NCBI GenBank assembly: GCA_964640545.1
Contig: CAZXHL010000006.1
Location: 1-54,922, forward strand
DNA: 54,922 nt
Direction: 5' to 3'
Source of the DNA: JBGSZX01 sp964640545
GTDB lineage: Bacteria; Bdellovibrionota; UBA2428
Below the pieces are notes generated by a model, which was not told the DNA's origin, did not search any database, and saw nothing but the letters and a program-made list of their open reading frames with translations. Position 1 is the stretch's first letter; each line of letters starts with the position of its first letter. Shown in pieces: positions 17,178 through 26,532 of this stretch. Position numbers and translations under genes: made by a program.

Positions 17178-18050
17178 TTACAGAGCTACTTTAGCCAAAG
17201 ATTCGGCACGAAGCACATCTTTTGGATTTGTCGCCACACCTTGTCGCCTATATTCGAAATAAAGGCGATCTAAAGACATTCCTAAAGACTGACCAGCTTG
17301 AATCTTTTGTCCCTTTTTGAGGGAACGTAATGTCGAAGGATTAAGATTGGCATAGACCGTTAGATGCCCTGCACCATGATCGAGCATTACCACCCGGCCT
17401 CGTCCTGAAATTTCTCCCACAAATACGACTGTAGCTGGCGCGCAGGAAACCACTTCTTCATGCGGAGTCGATAACCACCAACCAAGAGAATTCCACTCAA
17501 GTTCCGTCTCTACGTCCTTTTGCATTCCAAAACCCTGGATAAGCTCAACCTTGTCAGCGGCATTCACCGGTAGATCATTGCATACAAATCGAACTTTCGA
17601 GTTCTGCTCAATAACGGGCTTTTGCTTTAGGAATTCTTCTTGCTGAATCTTGGTCCATTCCAGTTCAGCCTGAGCCTCGATGCGCCTGGATTCAAGCAGA
17701 TCCAAATCCCTAACACTTTCCTTAAGACCAAGTGCCAAAACCTTTAGAGACTTATCTCGACCTTCTGAGGTGGTCTCAGCATCCATCCAAAGATAGCGAG
17801 GACCAGCCACCGGCTTTTGTTTTAAACGATAGAACATCCGAGATTTCTGACGAATTTCTTTCTTCTGATCACCTATGCGATGGTCAATCTCGTCTAGCAA
17901 TCTGACTTGTACCTGAATCTGTCGATCATATTCACTAAGTTCTGAATCTTCGACAATGTCGTCTCCTGCCTCTTCGCCGCCAATTGCCGCATAGACCTGA
18001 GCACTAAACAAGCAGAGAGCAGAAACCGCAAAAAGTGAACGCCAATTCAT
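17178..18050 (-). CDS. EnvC-like murein hydrolase activator with degenerate LytM (M23) domain, 290 aa
   Basis: A signal peptide (cleavage near VYA) is followed by a coiled-coil region (about 35-150) and a C-terminal LytM domain with GRGRVVMLDHGAGHLTVYANLNP. The HxH of active M23 peptidases reads ANL here, and the HxGxD motif is lost (PHEEVVS), so it is probably catalytically dead, like E. coli EnvC. EnvC binds the periplasmic loop of FtsX and activates amidases at the septum. Its place 5 nt after ftsX strongly supports that role, although the coiled coil is shorter than in E. coli EnvC. Confidence 0.85.
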   Translation of the reverse strand: MNWRSLFAVSALCLFSAQVYAAIGGEEAGDDIVEDSELSEYDRQIQVQVRLLDEIDHRIGDQKKEIRQKSRMFYRLKQKPVAGPRYLWMDAETTSEGRDKSLKVLALGLKESVRDLDLLESRRIEAQAELEWTKIQQEEFLKQKPVIEQNSKVRFVCNDLPVNAADKVELIQGFGMQKDVETELEWNSLGWWLSTPHEEVVSCAPATVVFVGEISGRGRVVMLDHGAGHLTVYANLNPSTLRSLKKGQKIQAGQSLGMSLDRLYFEYRRQGVATNPKDVLRAESLAKVAL

Positions 18051-18055
18051 GAAAT

Positions 18056-18955
18056 CTAAAGCTCCTGAGCTGGCTGATCAATAAGCGGCCAAGTCAAGAA
18101 CGCCCCAGCAACTGAAGCCAAAATACCTAGACCTGCAAGACTCAAGCTTGAATTTATAGAGAGAGCTGTCATCTGAAACTCAGACGGAAGCAAGAATAAC
18201 TGGCTATGAGGCACAATGTACTTGAAGAAAATTGTGACACAACCAATGGACAGAACCCCGCCCGCAATTCCAAAAATCATTCCTTCAAGAAATAAAGGAG
18301 CAAAAATCCGACCACGTGAAGCACCTAAGATTTTCAAAGTTTCAATTTCACCGCGAATAGCCTCGAAGGCCAACCGAATCAAGTGACTCACGAGCAAAGC
18401 AACAACCACAAAGACCAAGAGTAGCAATCCTGTTGCCCATGAGAAAACTCGTTCACTAACAGCTTCTTGCTTAGGAGAAAAAGCTCCCAAGCCTTCGTCC
18501 ACGTCCAATACCCCTGGGCGCGAACGCAAATCATTAAGCAAGTTTAAAAACTCAGTTCGAGTCAAGCTGCCCGATGCAAACTGCAAGTTCATTGTGACCG
18601 GAAGAGACTCTTCATCGAAAACCTTTGAAAGTGTGTCACCGAACTGAAGCTTTAGAGATTCCAAAGCTTGTTCTGAAGGAACAATGTTTGCTGATGCAAA
18701 TCTAGGACTTTCAAGAAGTTCCATTTTGAAATTCTCTAGCTCGTTCTCACTAAGCTTCGGATCCACAAACACAGTCAATCCTGCGATTCCACCATTAGTG
18801 ATACTTTGCTTGCCCGTAACCCTTACGCGCTCAAGGTTTTCCACAACAGTCCAAAAACCACCCAGCATCGACAAAGAAATCGTAATCGCGATCAAAGTCA
18901 AAAAGGCAGAAAATGGCCTAGTAAGAATATGTCTAACAGTGAATTTCCAAATCAT
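18056..18955 (-). CDS. ftsX: Cell division protein FtsX, 299 aa
   Basis: The topology is that of FtsX: one N-terminal membrane helix (about 15-37), a periplasmic loop to about 170, then three helices near 172-195, 222-246 and 268-290. The segment ETLKILGASRGRIFAPLFLEGMIFG matches the conserved FtsX/MacB-type coupling region. It forms an inner-membrane complex with FtsE that relays ATP hydrolysis to EnvC-type activators. Its ATG overlaps the ftsE stop in ATGA, and an EnvC-like gene follows after 5 nt. Confidence 0.93.
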   Translation of the reverse strand: MIWKFTVRHILTRPFSAFLTLIAITISLSMLGGFWTVVENLERVRVTGKQSITNGGIAGLTVFVDPKLSENELENFKMELLESPRFASANIVPSEQALESLKLQFGDTLSKVFDEESLPVTMNLQFASGSLTRTEFLNLLNDLRSRPGVLDVDEGLGAFSPKQEAVSERVFSWATGLLLLVFVVVALLVSHLIRLAFEAIRGEIETLKILGASRGRIFAPLFLEGMIFGIAGGVLSIGCVTIFFKYIVPHSQLFLLPSEFQMTALSINSSLSLAGLGILASVAGAFLTWPLIDQPAQEL

Positions 18956-19722
18956 AGATCTGCTCCCTGATCATTAGCACCTTCTGAAGTCCAGAATCTC
19001 GGGACTTTGTAGGCCGAAGAGTCTCTACTTTGTGCTGCATTCTGAGGCACGCTTCCGCCGATCAATTCAAGCACGCGTCCCCCGAAGTCTCTCACCAAAC
19101 TCATATCATGAGTCGCGATAAGCACTGTGGTCCCCTGCCCTTTTAGCTCGCGAAGCAAACGGATCAGAGATCGTGCTGTCACAGGGTCGAGATTCCCTGT
19201 TGGCTCGTCGGCAACAATGAGGCTTGGGCAAGTGACGAGTGATCTTGCGATACCCACACGTTGTTTTTCACCCGCACTAAGAGAGCGAACTCTCTCACCA
19301 GCGTGGCCACGCATCTGCACGACCTCAAGAATCTCATCAACTCTGCGTCTGCGCTCTTTTTCGCCAAGCCCCTGGAAGTGCAATGGCAATTCAATATTTT
19401 CATAGACGTTCAAAGTGCTGATCAAACGATGGTCTTGGAAAATAATTCCGACCTGACGTCTGAGTTCACGCTTTTGAGATTCACTCATTTTATGGACCGG
19501 TCTACCGAGAGTGAGAACCTCACCAGCTGACGGTTGATCTAGCCCCAAGATCAAACGAATCAACGTACTTTTACCAGCTCCCGAAGGCCCGGTTAAAAAC
19601 ACGAACTCGCCAGCCTGAAGGCGTAAAGAAACCCTGACCAAAGCATGCAGCTTTGAATCGGCGTTTTTGGATTTGAGAAGCGACTCTGGATTTCGGACAA
19701 AGTCCCGATCCACGTCTTTCAT
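18952..19722 (-). CDS. ftsE: Cell division ATP-binding protein FtsE, about 256 aa
   Basis: All ABC ATPase motifs are present: Walker A GPSGAGKST, Q-loop IFQDHR, signature LSAGEKQRVGIARSL, Walker B LIVADEPTGNLDP and the switch His in IATHDMSLV. The neighbouring ftsX identifies it as FtsE rather than a lipoprotein exporter ATPase. I chose ATG at 19722, which begins MKDVDRDFV and avoids overlap with divergent ligA. An insertion of about a dozen residues (ESLLKSKNADSK) precedes Walker A, and a C-terminal tail of about 30 residues extends beyond the usual end. Confidence 0.93.
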   Translation of the reverse strand: MKDVDRDFVRNPESLLKSKNADSKLHALVRVSLRLQAGEFVFLTGPSGAGKSTLIRLILGLDQPSAGEVLTLGRPVHKMSESQKRELRRQVGIIFQDHRLISTLNVYENIELPLHFQGLGEKERRRRVDEILEVVQMRGHAGERVRSLSAGEKQRVGIARSLVTCPSLIVADEPTGNLDPVTARSLIRLLRELKGQGTTVLIATHDMSLVRDFGGRVLELIGGSVPQNAAQSRDSSAYKVPRFWTSEGANDQGADL

Positions 19723-19788
19723 CTCTACAACAAATGGAGATTGATACTTGCTTGCCCCGCTCACTCCTATATTGTAACGATTACCGAC

Positions 19789-21936
19789 ATGGCGCACAAG
19801 GGGCTTAGGCAAATTCAGCAACTTATTCACGAACTCAACACGTGGTCACATTCGTACTACGTCGAGGACAGTCCTCTCGTGCCCGACTCCAAGTATGACG
19901 AAAAACTGGCAGAGCTTCGCGCTCTAGAGGAAGAGTTTCCAGAATACAAACAAGCTGACAGCCCCACACAGCGTGTAGGCGCTGACCCCCGCTCCAATCT
20001 CACGAAGCACACTCACCTCATCCCGATGCTCTCGCTTTCAAATTCCTTCTCAGTTGATGATGTTGAAAAGTGGCTGATCCGAAACAGAAAACTTTTAGAA
20101 AAAGCTGATTACAGCCCCAAAAAACTCCCCTTTGTCGTGGAGGAGAAGCTCGACGGCCTTGCGCTAAGCGTCACGTATAAATACTCAGATGAACGCAAAG
20201 CCTTCGTTTTAAGCAAAGGCGCGACACGCGGCAATGGCGTTGAGGGCGAGCTGATCACCGAAAATGTCAGGACTCTTCACGACATTCCCCTCAGCATCGA
20301 CTCCATAAAAAGTGCCAAAATATTGTCGAATATCAACAAGAAAGGCGCCGTTATTGAAGTGAGGGGTGAGGTTTATCTGGAGCATTCCGGCTTTGAGAAA
20401 CTCAACGATTCCCTGGCCAAGGCCGGGACAAAATTATTCGCCAATCCAAGAAATGCCGCCGCTGGATCCTTGAGGCTTTTAGACTCGAGGACAGTCGCAA
20501 AAAGACCTTTACGCTTCTATGCGTATCAGATTGTCAGCCCTACAGACAAATCTGGAAAGAGCCAAGACGATGCTCTCGACTGGAGCCAAAAACAAACCCT
20601 TGAGAAGCTCAAAGCACTTGGCTTCCGCGTGAACCCGAATTGGGTTTCTATCGACAGCCTGCAAGACCTCGAACAACGCATTGAAGAGTATAAAAAAATT
20701 CGAGAAAAGTCTGGCGCCAACGCCCTCGACTATGACATCGACGGACTTGTCATCAAAATCGACGACGCCAAGGCGGTGGAGATCCTCGGCACCATCGCCA
20801 ATTCCCCTCGATGGGCTACCGCCTACAAGCTACCAGCCATCGAAGCGCAAAGTGTCGTTGAGAGCATTGAAGTGCAAGTAGGCAGGACAGGAACCATCAC
20901 CCCGGTTGCGTATTTGAAACCGACAAATGTGGGTGGAGTTGTTGTAAGTCGTGCGACTCTTCATAACGAAGATCAAATTCGCCTCAAGGACATTCGCGAA
21001 GGCGACACGGTGTGGATTCGCCGGGCTGGCGACGTGATTCCAGAAGTTGTCAAAGTAGAACTTTCCATGCGCCCTAATAAAAGCGCGCCTTATCAAATGC
21101 CTACTCATTGCCCCGCCTGCAAGAGTGAACTCGCTAAAGACAAAAGTTTTGTCTACTGTGCCAATCGCGCATGCCCTGCAAAAGTCGTCGAGCAGCTCAA
21201 ACACTTCTGTTCACGAAACGCAATGGACATTCGCGGCCTAGGTGCTCAGTGGATTGAAAAGTTTTGGGAACTCGGCTGGCTCAAAACTATTTCTGATATT
21301 TATCGGCTGCGCGATCGCTATGACGAACTCGTTGTCATGGAAGGTCTCGGCAAAAAGTCCATCGACAAGATGCTTAGCGCGATTGAAGAATCCAAGAATC
21401 AAAGTGCTGAGAAATTTTTGTTTGGACTTGGGCTTGAGTTAATTGGTGAAGCCACAGCCGAAGAGCTTCTCGCTCAAGACGCTACAGCGGGAAGCATTGA
21501 AAAACTATTTTCCCTATCTGAAGATGAACTCACGGGCCTTCCCAACGTAGGACCAGAAACAGCGAAGTCCCTTGCAGCAGCCTCAAAAAACAAAGTCTTT
21601 CAAAAAGAACTAACCGAACTAAAAGAGCTTGGGCTTGAGAAGTGCTTTCAAAGTGAGAGCTATGTCGCCCCCACAAAAGGCGGAGGCAAAAGTGCTGGAG
21701 CCCTCGAAGGAATCACAATTGTTCTCACGGGATCACTAGATCGCCCGAGACCCGACATCAAAAAAGATTTAAAAGCGTTGGGCGCAAACGTAACCGACTC
21801 CATTTCCAAGAACACCACATACTTGGTTGCAGGAGAAGCCGCCGGATCAAAACTTGCAAAAGCGACGAAGCTTGGAGTGCAAATCCTAGGACAGAAGGAA
21901 CTCAACCTCCTGCTCCAGGGAAAAACTCCAAACTAG
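19789..21936 (+). CDS. ligA: NAD-dependent DNA ligase LigA, 715 aa
   Basis: Domains follow the standard order. They are the Ia/adenylation domain with catalytic Lys120 (EEKLDGLALS) and GSLRLLDSRTVAKRPL, an OB fold with GRTGTITPVA, and a Cys4 zinc finger (CPAC...CANRAC). Helix-hairpin-helix repeats (GLGKKSIDKML, GLPNVGPETAKSL) and a C-terminal BRCT domain (about 640-715) follow. It seals nicks during replication and repair. The chosen ATG starts MAHKGLRQIQ; an ATG 48 nt upstream would lengthen an unconserved N terminus. Its length is slightly above the typical 670 aa. Confidence 0.96.
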   Translation: MAHKGLRQIQQLIHELNTWSHSYYVEDSPLVPDSKYDEKLAELRALEEEFPEYKQADSPTQRVGADPRSNLTKHTHLIPMLSLSNSFSVDDVEKWLIRNRKLLEKADYSPKKLPFVVEEKLDGLALSVTYKYSDERKAFVLSKGATRGNGVEGELITENVRTLHDIPLSIDSIKSAKILSNINKKGAVIEVRGEVYLEHSGFEKLNDSLAKAGTKLFANPRNAAAGSLRLLDSRTVAKRPLRFYAYQIVSPTDKSGKSQDDALDWSQKQTLEKLKALGFRVNPNWVSIDSLQDLEQRIEEYKKIREKSGANALDYDIDGLVIKIDDAKAVEILGTIANSPRWATAYKLPAIEAQSVVESIEVQVGRTGTITPVAYLKPTNVGGVVVSRATLHNEDQIRLKDIREGDTVWIRRAGDVIPEVVKVELSMRPNKSAPYQMPTHCPACKSELAKDKSFVYCANRACPAKVVEQLKHFCSRNAMDIRGLGAQWIEKFWELGWLKTISDIYRLRDRYDELVVMEGLGKKSIDKMLSAIEESKNQSAEKFLFGLGLELIGEATAEELLAQDATAGSIEKLFSLSEDELTGLPNVGPETAKSLAAASKNKVFQKELTELKELGLEKCFQSESYVAPTKGGGKSAGALEGITIVLTGSLDRPRPDIKKDLKALGANVTDSISKNTTYLVAGEAAGSKLAKATKLGVQILGQKELNLLLQGKTPN

Positions 21937-21955
21937 ACGCTAAAAATCAGTTCAC

Positions 21956-22486
21956 TTACTTGTTGATGTAAATGAATTCGCTTTCAAGACCGCCGGCCAG
22001 AATCTTCATGCGAAAAACTGACTTTACATCTCCCGCATAGAACTTATCAGCCAATGTGTAACTCACTATGCTTTTGCCTTCGACCGCGATAGTCGTTCCA
22101 ACAAAACTAGCGCTATCATCCGTTCGTTGATTCTTGATGGCGCCGTCTTGAGTGAGGAAGACATCATAGATTTCTACAGTCGATGACTTTTTGATTTCAT
22201 AAAAAGGATCACAAACTTCACCTTCGCTTTCAATTTCTTGGCAAAGATCAATCAATACCGTGAAGTCGCCAGCCAAATCCATCTGCCAGCTCAATTGAAA
22301 GATATCGGCATCAAGAGTCTCGTCGTAGCTTTGGTAAGTTTTTGCAGCCTGTGGCTGAATCGTGCTAGCTGAAGGTGCTGGACTTGGACCAGGAGCAGGC
22401 GCCCCTCCTACACCGCCATTACATGCGGAGAGCAAAGCGAGGGCAAAAACAAATACGAGTGGTGTTTTGTATTGTGGTGTTTTCAT
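21956..22486 (-). CDS. Predicted lipoprotein, 176 aa, unknown
   Basis: The signal peptide ends in a lipobox LSAC at about residues 19-22, followed by a Gly/Pro/Ala/Ser linker (GGVGGAPAPGPSPAPSAS). The remaining 130 residues look like a beta-rich domain with two Cys (LCQEIESEGEVCDP) that could form a disulfide in the periplasm. No known family is recognised. The gene is convergent with ligA with a 19 bp gap that has no terminator hairpin. Confidence 0.75.
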   Translation of the reverse strand: MKTPQYKTPLVFVFALALLSACNGGVGGAPAPGPSPAPSASTIQPQAAKTYQSYDETLDADIFQLSWQMDLAGDFTVLIDLCQEIESEGEVCDPFYEIKKSSTVEIYDVFLTQDGAIKNQRTDDSASFVGTTIAVEGKSIVSYTLADKFYAGDVKSVFRMKILAGGLESEFIYINK

Positions 22487-22582
22487 TAGGCCGTTTTATC
22501 CACCTAACACGGCGCATTCAACTTAAAAGCTATTACATAACCCGGACAAGGTGTTGATATTACGCTTGTGCGTTCCGCAGAC

Positions 22583-23734
22583 CTACCAGCTAAGGGTGCC
22601 CTGACCGTAGTATCTGCGATCGACTCCAATGCCTGGGCCGGAACCAAGATTCTCAGCGTAACTCCCCACTTCGAGCTCAAATACACTCCATTTGAACCCG
22701 AGACCACCCCCCAAATTTCCCTTAGCCAGGTGGGCACGCATATAGGTCGTATAGAATGAACGCGGTCGTATTGTGAATTGGAGGGCGGCGTGAAAAATTT
22801 CCAAAAATTCATCAAAACCCGTTCCGAGATCTCGCAGCTCGAAAGAAAGTGTTGGTTCAATGATTCCTGAATTCATAAGCTTTCCTGCAATTCCAAAATT
22901 GTATCGTCTAATCATCGATGGAGGGGTGGAAGAACCTGCACTCAAACGAATGGGAAATGAAGTTGCCAGAAGATTTTGAGCTGCAAGCCCCGTCGTAACC
23001 TGCAACCGGGAACCTTTGGTCAATTGAAACGTCACCATATCAAATTGCATTCCTAAGTCGAAGTCCATCCCCAAACCAGTCCCGGCAAAATCAGAAAAAT
23101 TGTCTGTCACGTTGGCAATGGAATCGTTCTCTAAGTCTGCGCGCAATCCACTCCGGTAAATCAACGGTTTCCAGGTGAAGCCGATTCGGAGCCTCCCCGC
23201 CATAAACGGGTGTCCATAGGCAAACGCAGCTCCGCCCTGAGCCACACCAAATAAATCAGCTTGAGCAAAAAGCAAAGAAGGCGTTCGAATTCGAATAGAG
23301 CTTTGAACTCCAAAAGGGTTCACCGCAATTCCAAATCGATGCTTGGTCCAATAAGCATCTAAAATTGAAAAGTCGAGTCCAGCAGTCGTTCCATTGAGAA
23401 TCTGAAGCTGCTCTGAAATTGTAGAACTTCCGCCTGAAGTCAATTCTTTTAGTCGATCAATCAAATCAAAGAAGTTTGCAGATATTCCAAAGTTGGCGAA
23501 CTGAGGCAATAGAAGCTCTCCTCCCTCTTCAGACACTAGAGCCAGACCTGCAGGATTGACATAAATTGAATTGAAATCATCCACGATAGCTGTGGTTGCC
23601 ATCCCCATTGATCGAGATTGTGCAGAAGCAAACCACTCTTGCGTCGCAAAACCAGCTTGGGCGTCGAAACTCATCGCGCCCCACAGAAAAACAATAAATG
23701 AGGAAAGGCCCCTCAAGCGAAAAAATAAACTCAA
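22583..23734 (-). CDS. Outer-membrane beta-barrel protein, PorV/UPF0164/TraF_2-like, 383 aa
   Basis: A signal peptide (to about AQA) is followed by SRSMGMATTAIVDDFNSIYVNPAGLALV, the opening typical of PorV/UPF0164/TraF_2-like and FadL-related barrels. Alternating hydrophobic strands run to a C-terminal segment ending in Trp, as in many outer-membrane barrels. A transport or surface role is likely but the substrate is unknown. The coaE stop overlaps its start in an ATGA, so translation is coupled to coaE. Confidence 0.75.
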   Translation of the reverse strand: MSLFFRLRGLSSFIVFLWGAMSFDAQAGFATQEWFASAQSRSMGMATTAIVDDFNSIYVNPAGLALVSEEGGELLLPQFANFGISANFFDLIDRLKELTSGGSSTISEQLQILNGTTAGLDFSILDAYWTKHRFGIAVNPFGVQSSIRIRTPSLLFAQADLFGVAQGGAAFAYGHPFMAGRLRIGFTWKPLIYRSGLRADLENDSIANVTDNFSDFAGTGLGMDFDLGMQFDMVTFQLTKGSRLQVTTGLAAQNLLATSFPIRLSAGSSTPPSMIRRYNFGIAGKLMNSGIIEPTLSFELRDLGTGFDEFLEIFHAALQFTIRPRSFYTTYMRAHLAKGNLGGGLGFKWSVFELEVGSYAENLGSGPGIGVDRRYYGQGTLSW

Positions 23735-24363
23735 GATGATGTCATTTTATCAAGTAATTTCAAAATTTGGCTTCTGAACTCAGACAGATTCCCGTCGTTT
23801 TTGATCAAAAGTTGCGCCTTAGCCTCGAGCTCAGCATCCGACATCTGCATCGCCAAAATACTCTCGACATCCTTTGCCGGTCGCTGGTCCCGAAGAGAGG
23901 CTCTTTCAACCTTCTTGGAATCATCAGCCAACACCCCGATCACTCCGTCCAGAATCTTACTAAGACTGGCTCTATCTCCAGAGTCAAACATATCTATCGC
24001 CTCAATAAAGGCAAACGGCTTCTGCGATACGATCAAAACCTCCGCCATCCATGTTTTAATGTCATCACGAATCAAGGGATGCAGGATAGAAGTAAGCTTT
24101 TTTTTATTAGAAGTATCACCGTCGGGACTCTTGGCAAACCAATCACGAACCACCCGTCGATCCATGACTTCGCCATCAAAGGCCTGTGGCCCCACAAGAT
24201 CAATGATTGATTTTTTGGTTTGATAGAAATTCTTGTGCGCTGGCTCCGTTACTCGCCGCGCTAGTTGATCGGCGTCCAAGACCCGAAACCCCAACTCATC
24301 GAGATATTTCAACATAGAAGATTTTCCACTTCCGATGCCACCAGTGATGCCCCAAAACTTCAT
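23731..24363 (-). CDS. coaE: Dephospho-CoA kinase CoaE, 210 aa
   Basis: The start at 24363 gives the classic MKFWGITGGIGSGKSS, with the P-loop GGIGSGKS at residues 8-15. LDADQLARRVTEP and a DQRPAKDVESILAMQMSDAELEAKA segment follow, all characteristic of CoaE. It phosphorylates the 3' hydroxyl of dephospho-CoA, the last step of coenzyme A synthesis. The lid region has an insertion (SPDGDTSNKKKLTS). It is divergent from the DUF429-like gene with about 20 bp between starts and its stop overlaps the next gene's start. Confidence 0.94.
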   Translation of the reverse strand: MKFWGITGGIGSGKSSMLKYLDELGFRVLDADQLARRVTEPAHKNFYQTKKSIIDLVGPQAFDGEVMDRRVVRDWFAKSPDGDTSNKKKLTSILHPLIRDDIKTWMAEVLIVSQKPFAFIEAIDMFDSGDRASLSKILDGVIGVLADDSKKVERASLRDQRPAKDVESILAMQMSDAELEAKAQLLIKNDGNLSEFRSQILKLLDKMTSS

Positions 24364-24383
24364 TTGAGTTAAGATTAAAGCTA

Positions 24384-25226
24384 ATGAGCGCCAATTTACA
24401 AGAGCAGAGCCGAATGATTCGCCATGCAGGGCTAGAATTGTCGGGCACACATTCTGCTAAAACTTGTATTACGGTTCTAGACCACTATCCCGACTCACAT
24501 CGACTCGTGCTCTCAGAAGTTCATTCGAGCATGGGGAGGGAAACCCTCGGCAACAGTGACGAAATCTTACGCCTACAACTCAATAGCCTTGGTGTTTCAC
24601 CTCATGAAAATTTTGAGTTTGCCGGAATCTGCACTCAAGCTCCCACCTCGCTCCCACCTCACTTCAGCGAGGCTGACAATGCCAGCCAAGAAGTTTCATG
24701 GCTGAACGATTACTGGCAAAAAACAAAACCGCAACCAAGAAAATTTCTTCCATACCTCAATCGGCCCTTTGAAATTTGGATGCGTTATTTTACACCCGAG
24801 AAATTTCGAATGCCCGAAAGCATGGGAGCAAACCTTGCCCCCATCGCAGCTCGCATGGACTTCATTAAACAAGAATTAAAATTTCCAATTTACGAAAACT
24901 TTCCAAGAGCTACCTTTCAAAGACTCAATTCTGCAATAGGCGGACAAAAGTCGTGGGTCCGTGATTACACAGACATCGACAAAGGTATTCCCACTCGAGA
25001 AAGATTCATTCAAAGACTTCTCGACAAGTCTCCGGGAATTTTTATCTACGAACATGATTTGGATATTCTAGTTTTCGAGCTTCAAGTCTTCCAAGCTTTT
25101 CTATCTGCGCTCTGCCTGTATCTTAACCAAAACAAACAATGCGAAACACGTCCTAACAACTTTCCACAGAAAAGCACTTGGGGCCTTCTTCCCAGGCAGC
25201 ACATCGCTTGGGAAAAGCTGGTTTAA
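24384..25226 (+). CDS. Possible DUF429-like (RNase H fold) protein, 280 aa
   Basis: The N-terminal strand HAGLELSGTHSAKTCITVLDHY, an acidic Glu after the next strand, and the central segment FPIYENFPRATFQRLN resemble the DUF429 family (yevhPeasf...lnG), predicted nucleases with an RNase H-like fold. The C-terminal region HDLDILVFELQVFQAFLSAL would hold the last helix, where the family has a conserved Asp. The match is by pattern only and the protein may be a divergent member without activity. An alternative start is ATG at 24414. Confidence 0.5.
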   Translation: MSANLQEQSRMIRHAGLELSGTHSAKTCITVLDHYPDSHRLVLSEVHSSMGRETLGNSDEILRLQLNSLGVSPHENFEFAGICTQAPTSLPPHFSEADNASQEVSWLNDYWQKTKPQPRKFLPYLNRPFEIWMRYFTPEKFRMPESMGANLAPIAARMDFIKQELKFPIYENFPRATFQRLNSAIGGQKSWVRDYTDIDKGIPTRERFIQRLLDKSPGIFIYEHDLDILVFELQVFQAFLSALCLYLNQNKQCETRPNNFPQKSTWGLLPRQHIAWEKLV

Positions 25227-25340
25227 TCGAAAAAGTCTCCCCTCCCCTCCGAACAGCATCTGGAATTCGGCACGTTACACGCACAGCTCTTAACACAAAC
25301 TTAATTTGCTCGTTATTTACAATGCCTCTAAAATCGATCC

Positions 25341-25928
25341 ATGAGATTCTCCATTCTTTTACTATTGTCTTTGACGTTTTCACAGCAAGCCTTCTGCGTT
25401 GAAGCTACTTCTGCGCCCGCTACGTCAGCACCAGAGGCAGGGGGGAATTTTTTTAGCAAGCCATCCAATGGCGTTTTTAGCACACCATTCAACGACCCCT
25501 ACGAAGACCGTCCATACCAGTCAGAGGCGGAAAAAGTTAACTACTGCAAAGTCAGACAAGCTCAAATAGAATCCAATAAAACCGCTCTCGAAAAACTCGA
25601 AGCACAGCTCAAAGAACAACAAAAAGCTAATTTAGCAACAGACATAGCAAAGATAGCTGAATGTGAGAAAGAGACGGATGCCCTACTCAATAGTGATGCA
25701 GACATTGAGCTAGTTATGAAAGCAGCTGCAGGCACGTGTGACACCCCCACCTGCACCAACACCTGCGAAATGTCACAACGGATTGAAAGAATGATTAGTT
25801 TTCGTCGGCACCTTCTCATGAAACTTGAATCGACATTTCACAATGAAGGCTGTCGGGCGGCCTTGAGAATCGACGAAAGATCCAACCCTCCATCCCACGG
25901 TGATGACCACGATAATGGCTCGCTTTAG
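25341..25928 (+). CDS. Exported protein with coiled coil and Cys cluster, 195 aa, unknown
   Basis: A signal peptide (MRFSILLLLSLTFSQQAFC) leads into a low-complexity Ala/Ser/Thr/Pro stretch. A helical segment (about 70-115) is rich in Gln, Glu, Lys and Ala, predicting a coiled coil. Cys residues in ECEKE, GTCDTPTCTNTCEM and GCRAAL could form disulfides in the periplasm. The C terminus is His/Asp-rich (HGDDHDNG). No family is recognised. A second exported gene follows after 3 nt, so the two probably form a pair. Confidence 0.7.
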   Translation: MRFSILLLLSLTFSQQAFCVEATSAPATSAPEAGGNFFSKPSNGVFSTPFNDPYEDRPYQSEAEKVNYCKVRQAQIESNKTALEKLEAQLKEQQKANLATDIAKIAECEKETDALLNSDADIELVMKAAAGTCDTPTCTNTCEMSQRIERMISFRRHLLMKLESTFHNEGCRAALRIDERSNPPSHGDDHDNGSL

Positions 25929-25931
25929 GAA

Positions 25932-26366
25932 ATGTTGATGCGCCAACTTTTCTCATCTGTTTTCTTTATTATGGTGGCCACAGCTTCTCAACCGGGGTTA
26001 GCGAGTAGCGACGATCCACTTTTTGGAAACGATAAAGAGAGTCGCAATCGTACAATTTTTAAGAATATCGAACTGAGGGCAGAAATTATCTTCAAAGAAT
26101 ATAACAAGAGCAAAAATTTAGATGGGGTGAAGGCTCAAAAGGCCTACATCAACGAAAAACTCGAGTTACTCTTTCTAGGAATAGACCCAGAATCCTGGAG
26201 TCGCAGACTAAGCACAAAGACGGGTTCGCTACAAAAGATATGCTACATCAACTCCTTGATGGACTCCTTAGAGTTCATGGCGATCGCAGAAGGTAAACGA
26301 TTTCTACACAAAGAAGTTGCTGCTACACTTCGCATCGTATCCAAACGCTGCTCAACCCCGCGTTAG
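25932..26366 (+). CDS. Exported protein, 144 aa, unknown
   Basis: An N-terminal signal peptide (MLMRQLFSSVFFIMVATASQ, cleavage probably after GLA) precedes a helical, charged domain with two Cys. An AGGAA ribosome binding site overlaps the previous gene's stop; ATG at 25932 or 25938 may be used. No family is recognised. It is coupled to the exported Cys-cluster protein upstream, so the two may act together in the periplasm. Confidence 0.65.
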   Translation: MLMRQLFSSVFFIMVATASQPGLASSDDPLFGNDKESRNRTIFKNIELRAEIIFKEYNKSKNLDGVKAQKAYINEKLELLFLGIDPESWSRRLSTKTGSLQKICYINSLMDSLEFMAIAEGKRFLHKEVAATLRIVSKRCSTPR

Positions 26367-26520
26367 ATTTAGACGCGTTACCGCGAGTCTTAGTAACATC
26401 AAATTAAGAATTCGTTAGCTTTTTGACAAACCTGACCATTTTTAATGATTTCAACACATTACTCCTAGAGATTTTTGGCGAATGTCATAAAGTTTATGTG
26501 ATATTTCCAGCCGGTCTCGT

Positions 26521-26526
26521 TATAAT
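26521..26526 (+). promoter_or_regulatory. -10 box of a promoter driving a probable small RNA
   Basis: A perfect TATAAT lies in CGTTATAATAAA. The region 17 bp upstream (GTGATA) is a poor -35 box, so the promoter may depend on an activator or on an extended contact. It is followed by structured, non-coding-looking sequence and a strong terminator at 26685-26722. Confidence 0.55.
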
Positions 26527-26532
26527 AAAACT

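Noticed and set aside
19741..19830. Longer starts of ftsE and ligA that would overlap each other head to head
   Set aside because: Internal starts at 19722 and 19789 fit the families and leave a normal divergent promoter gap.
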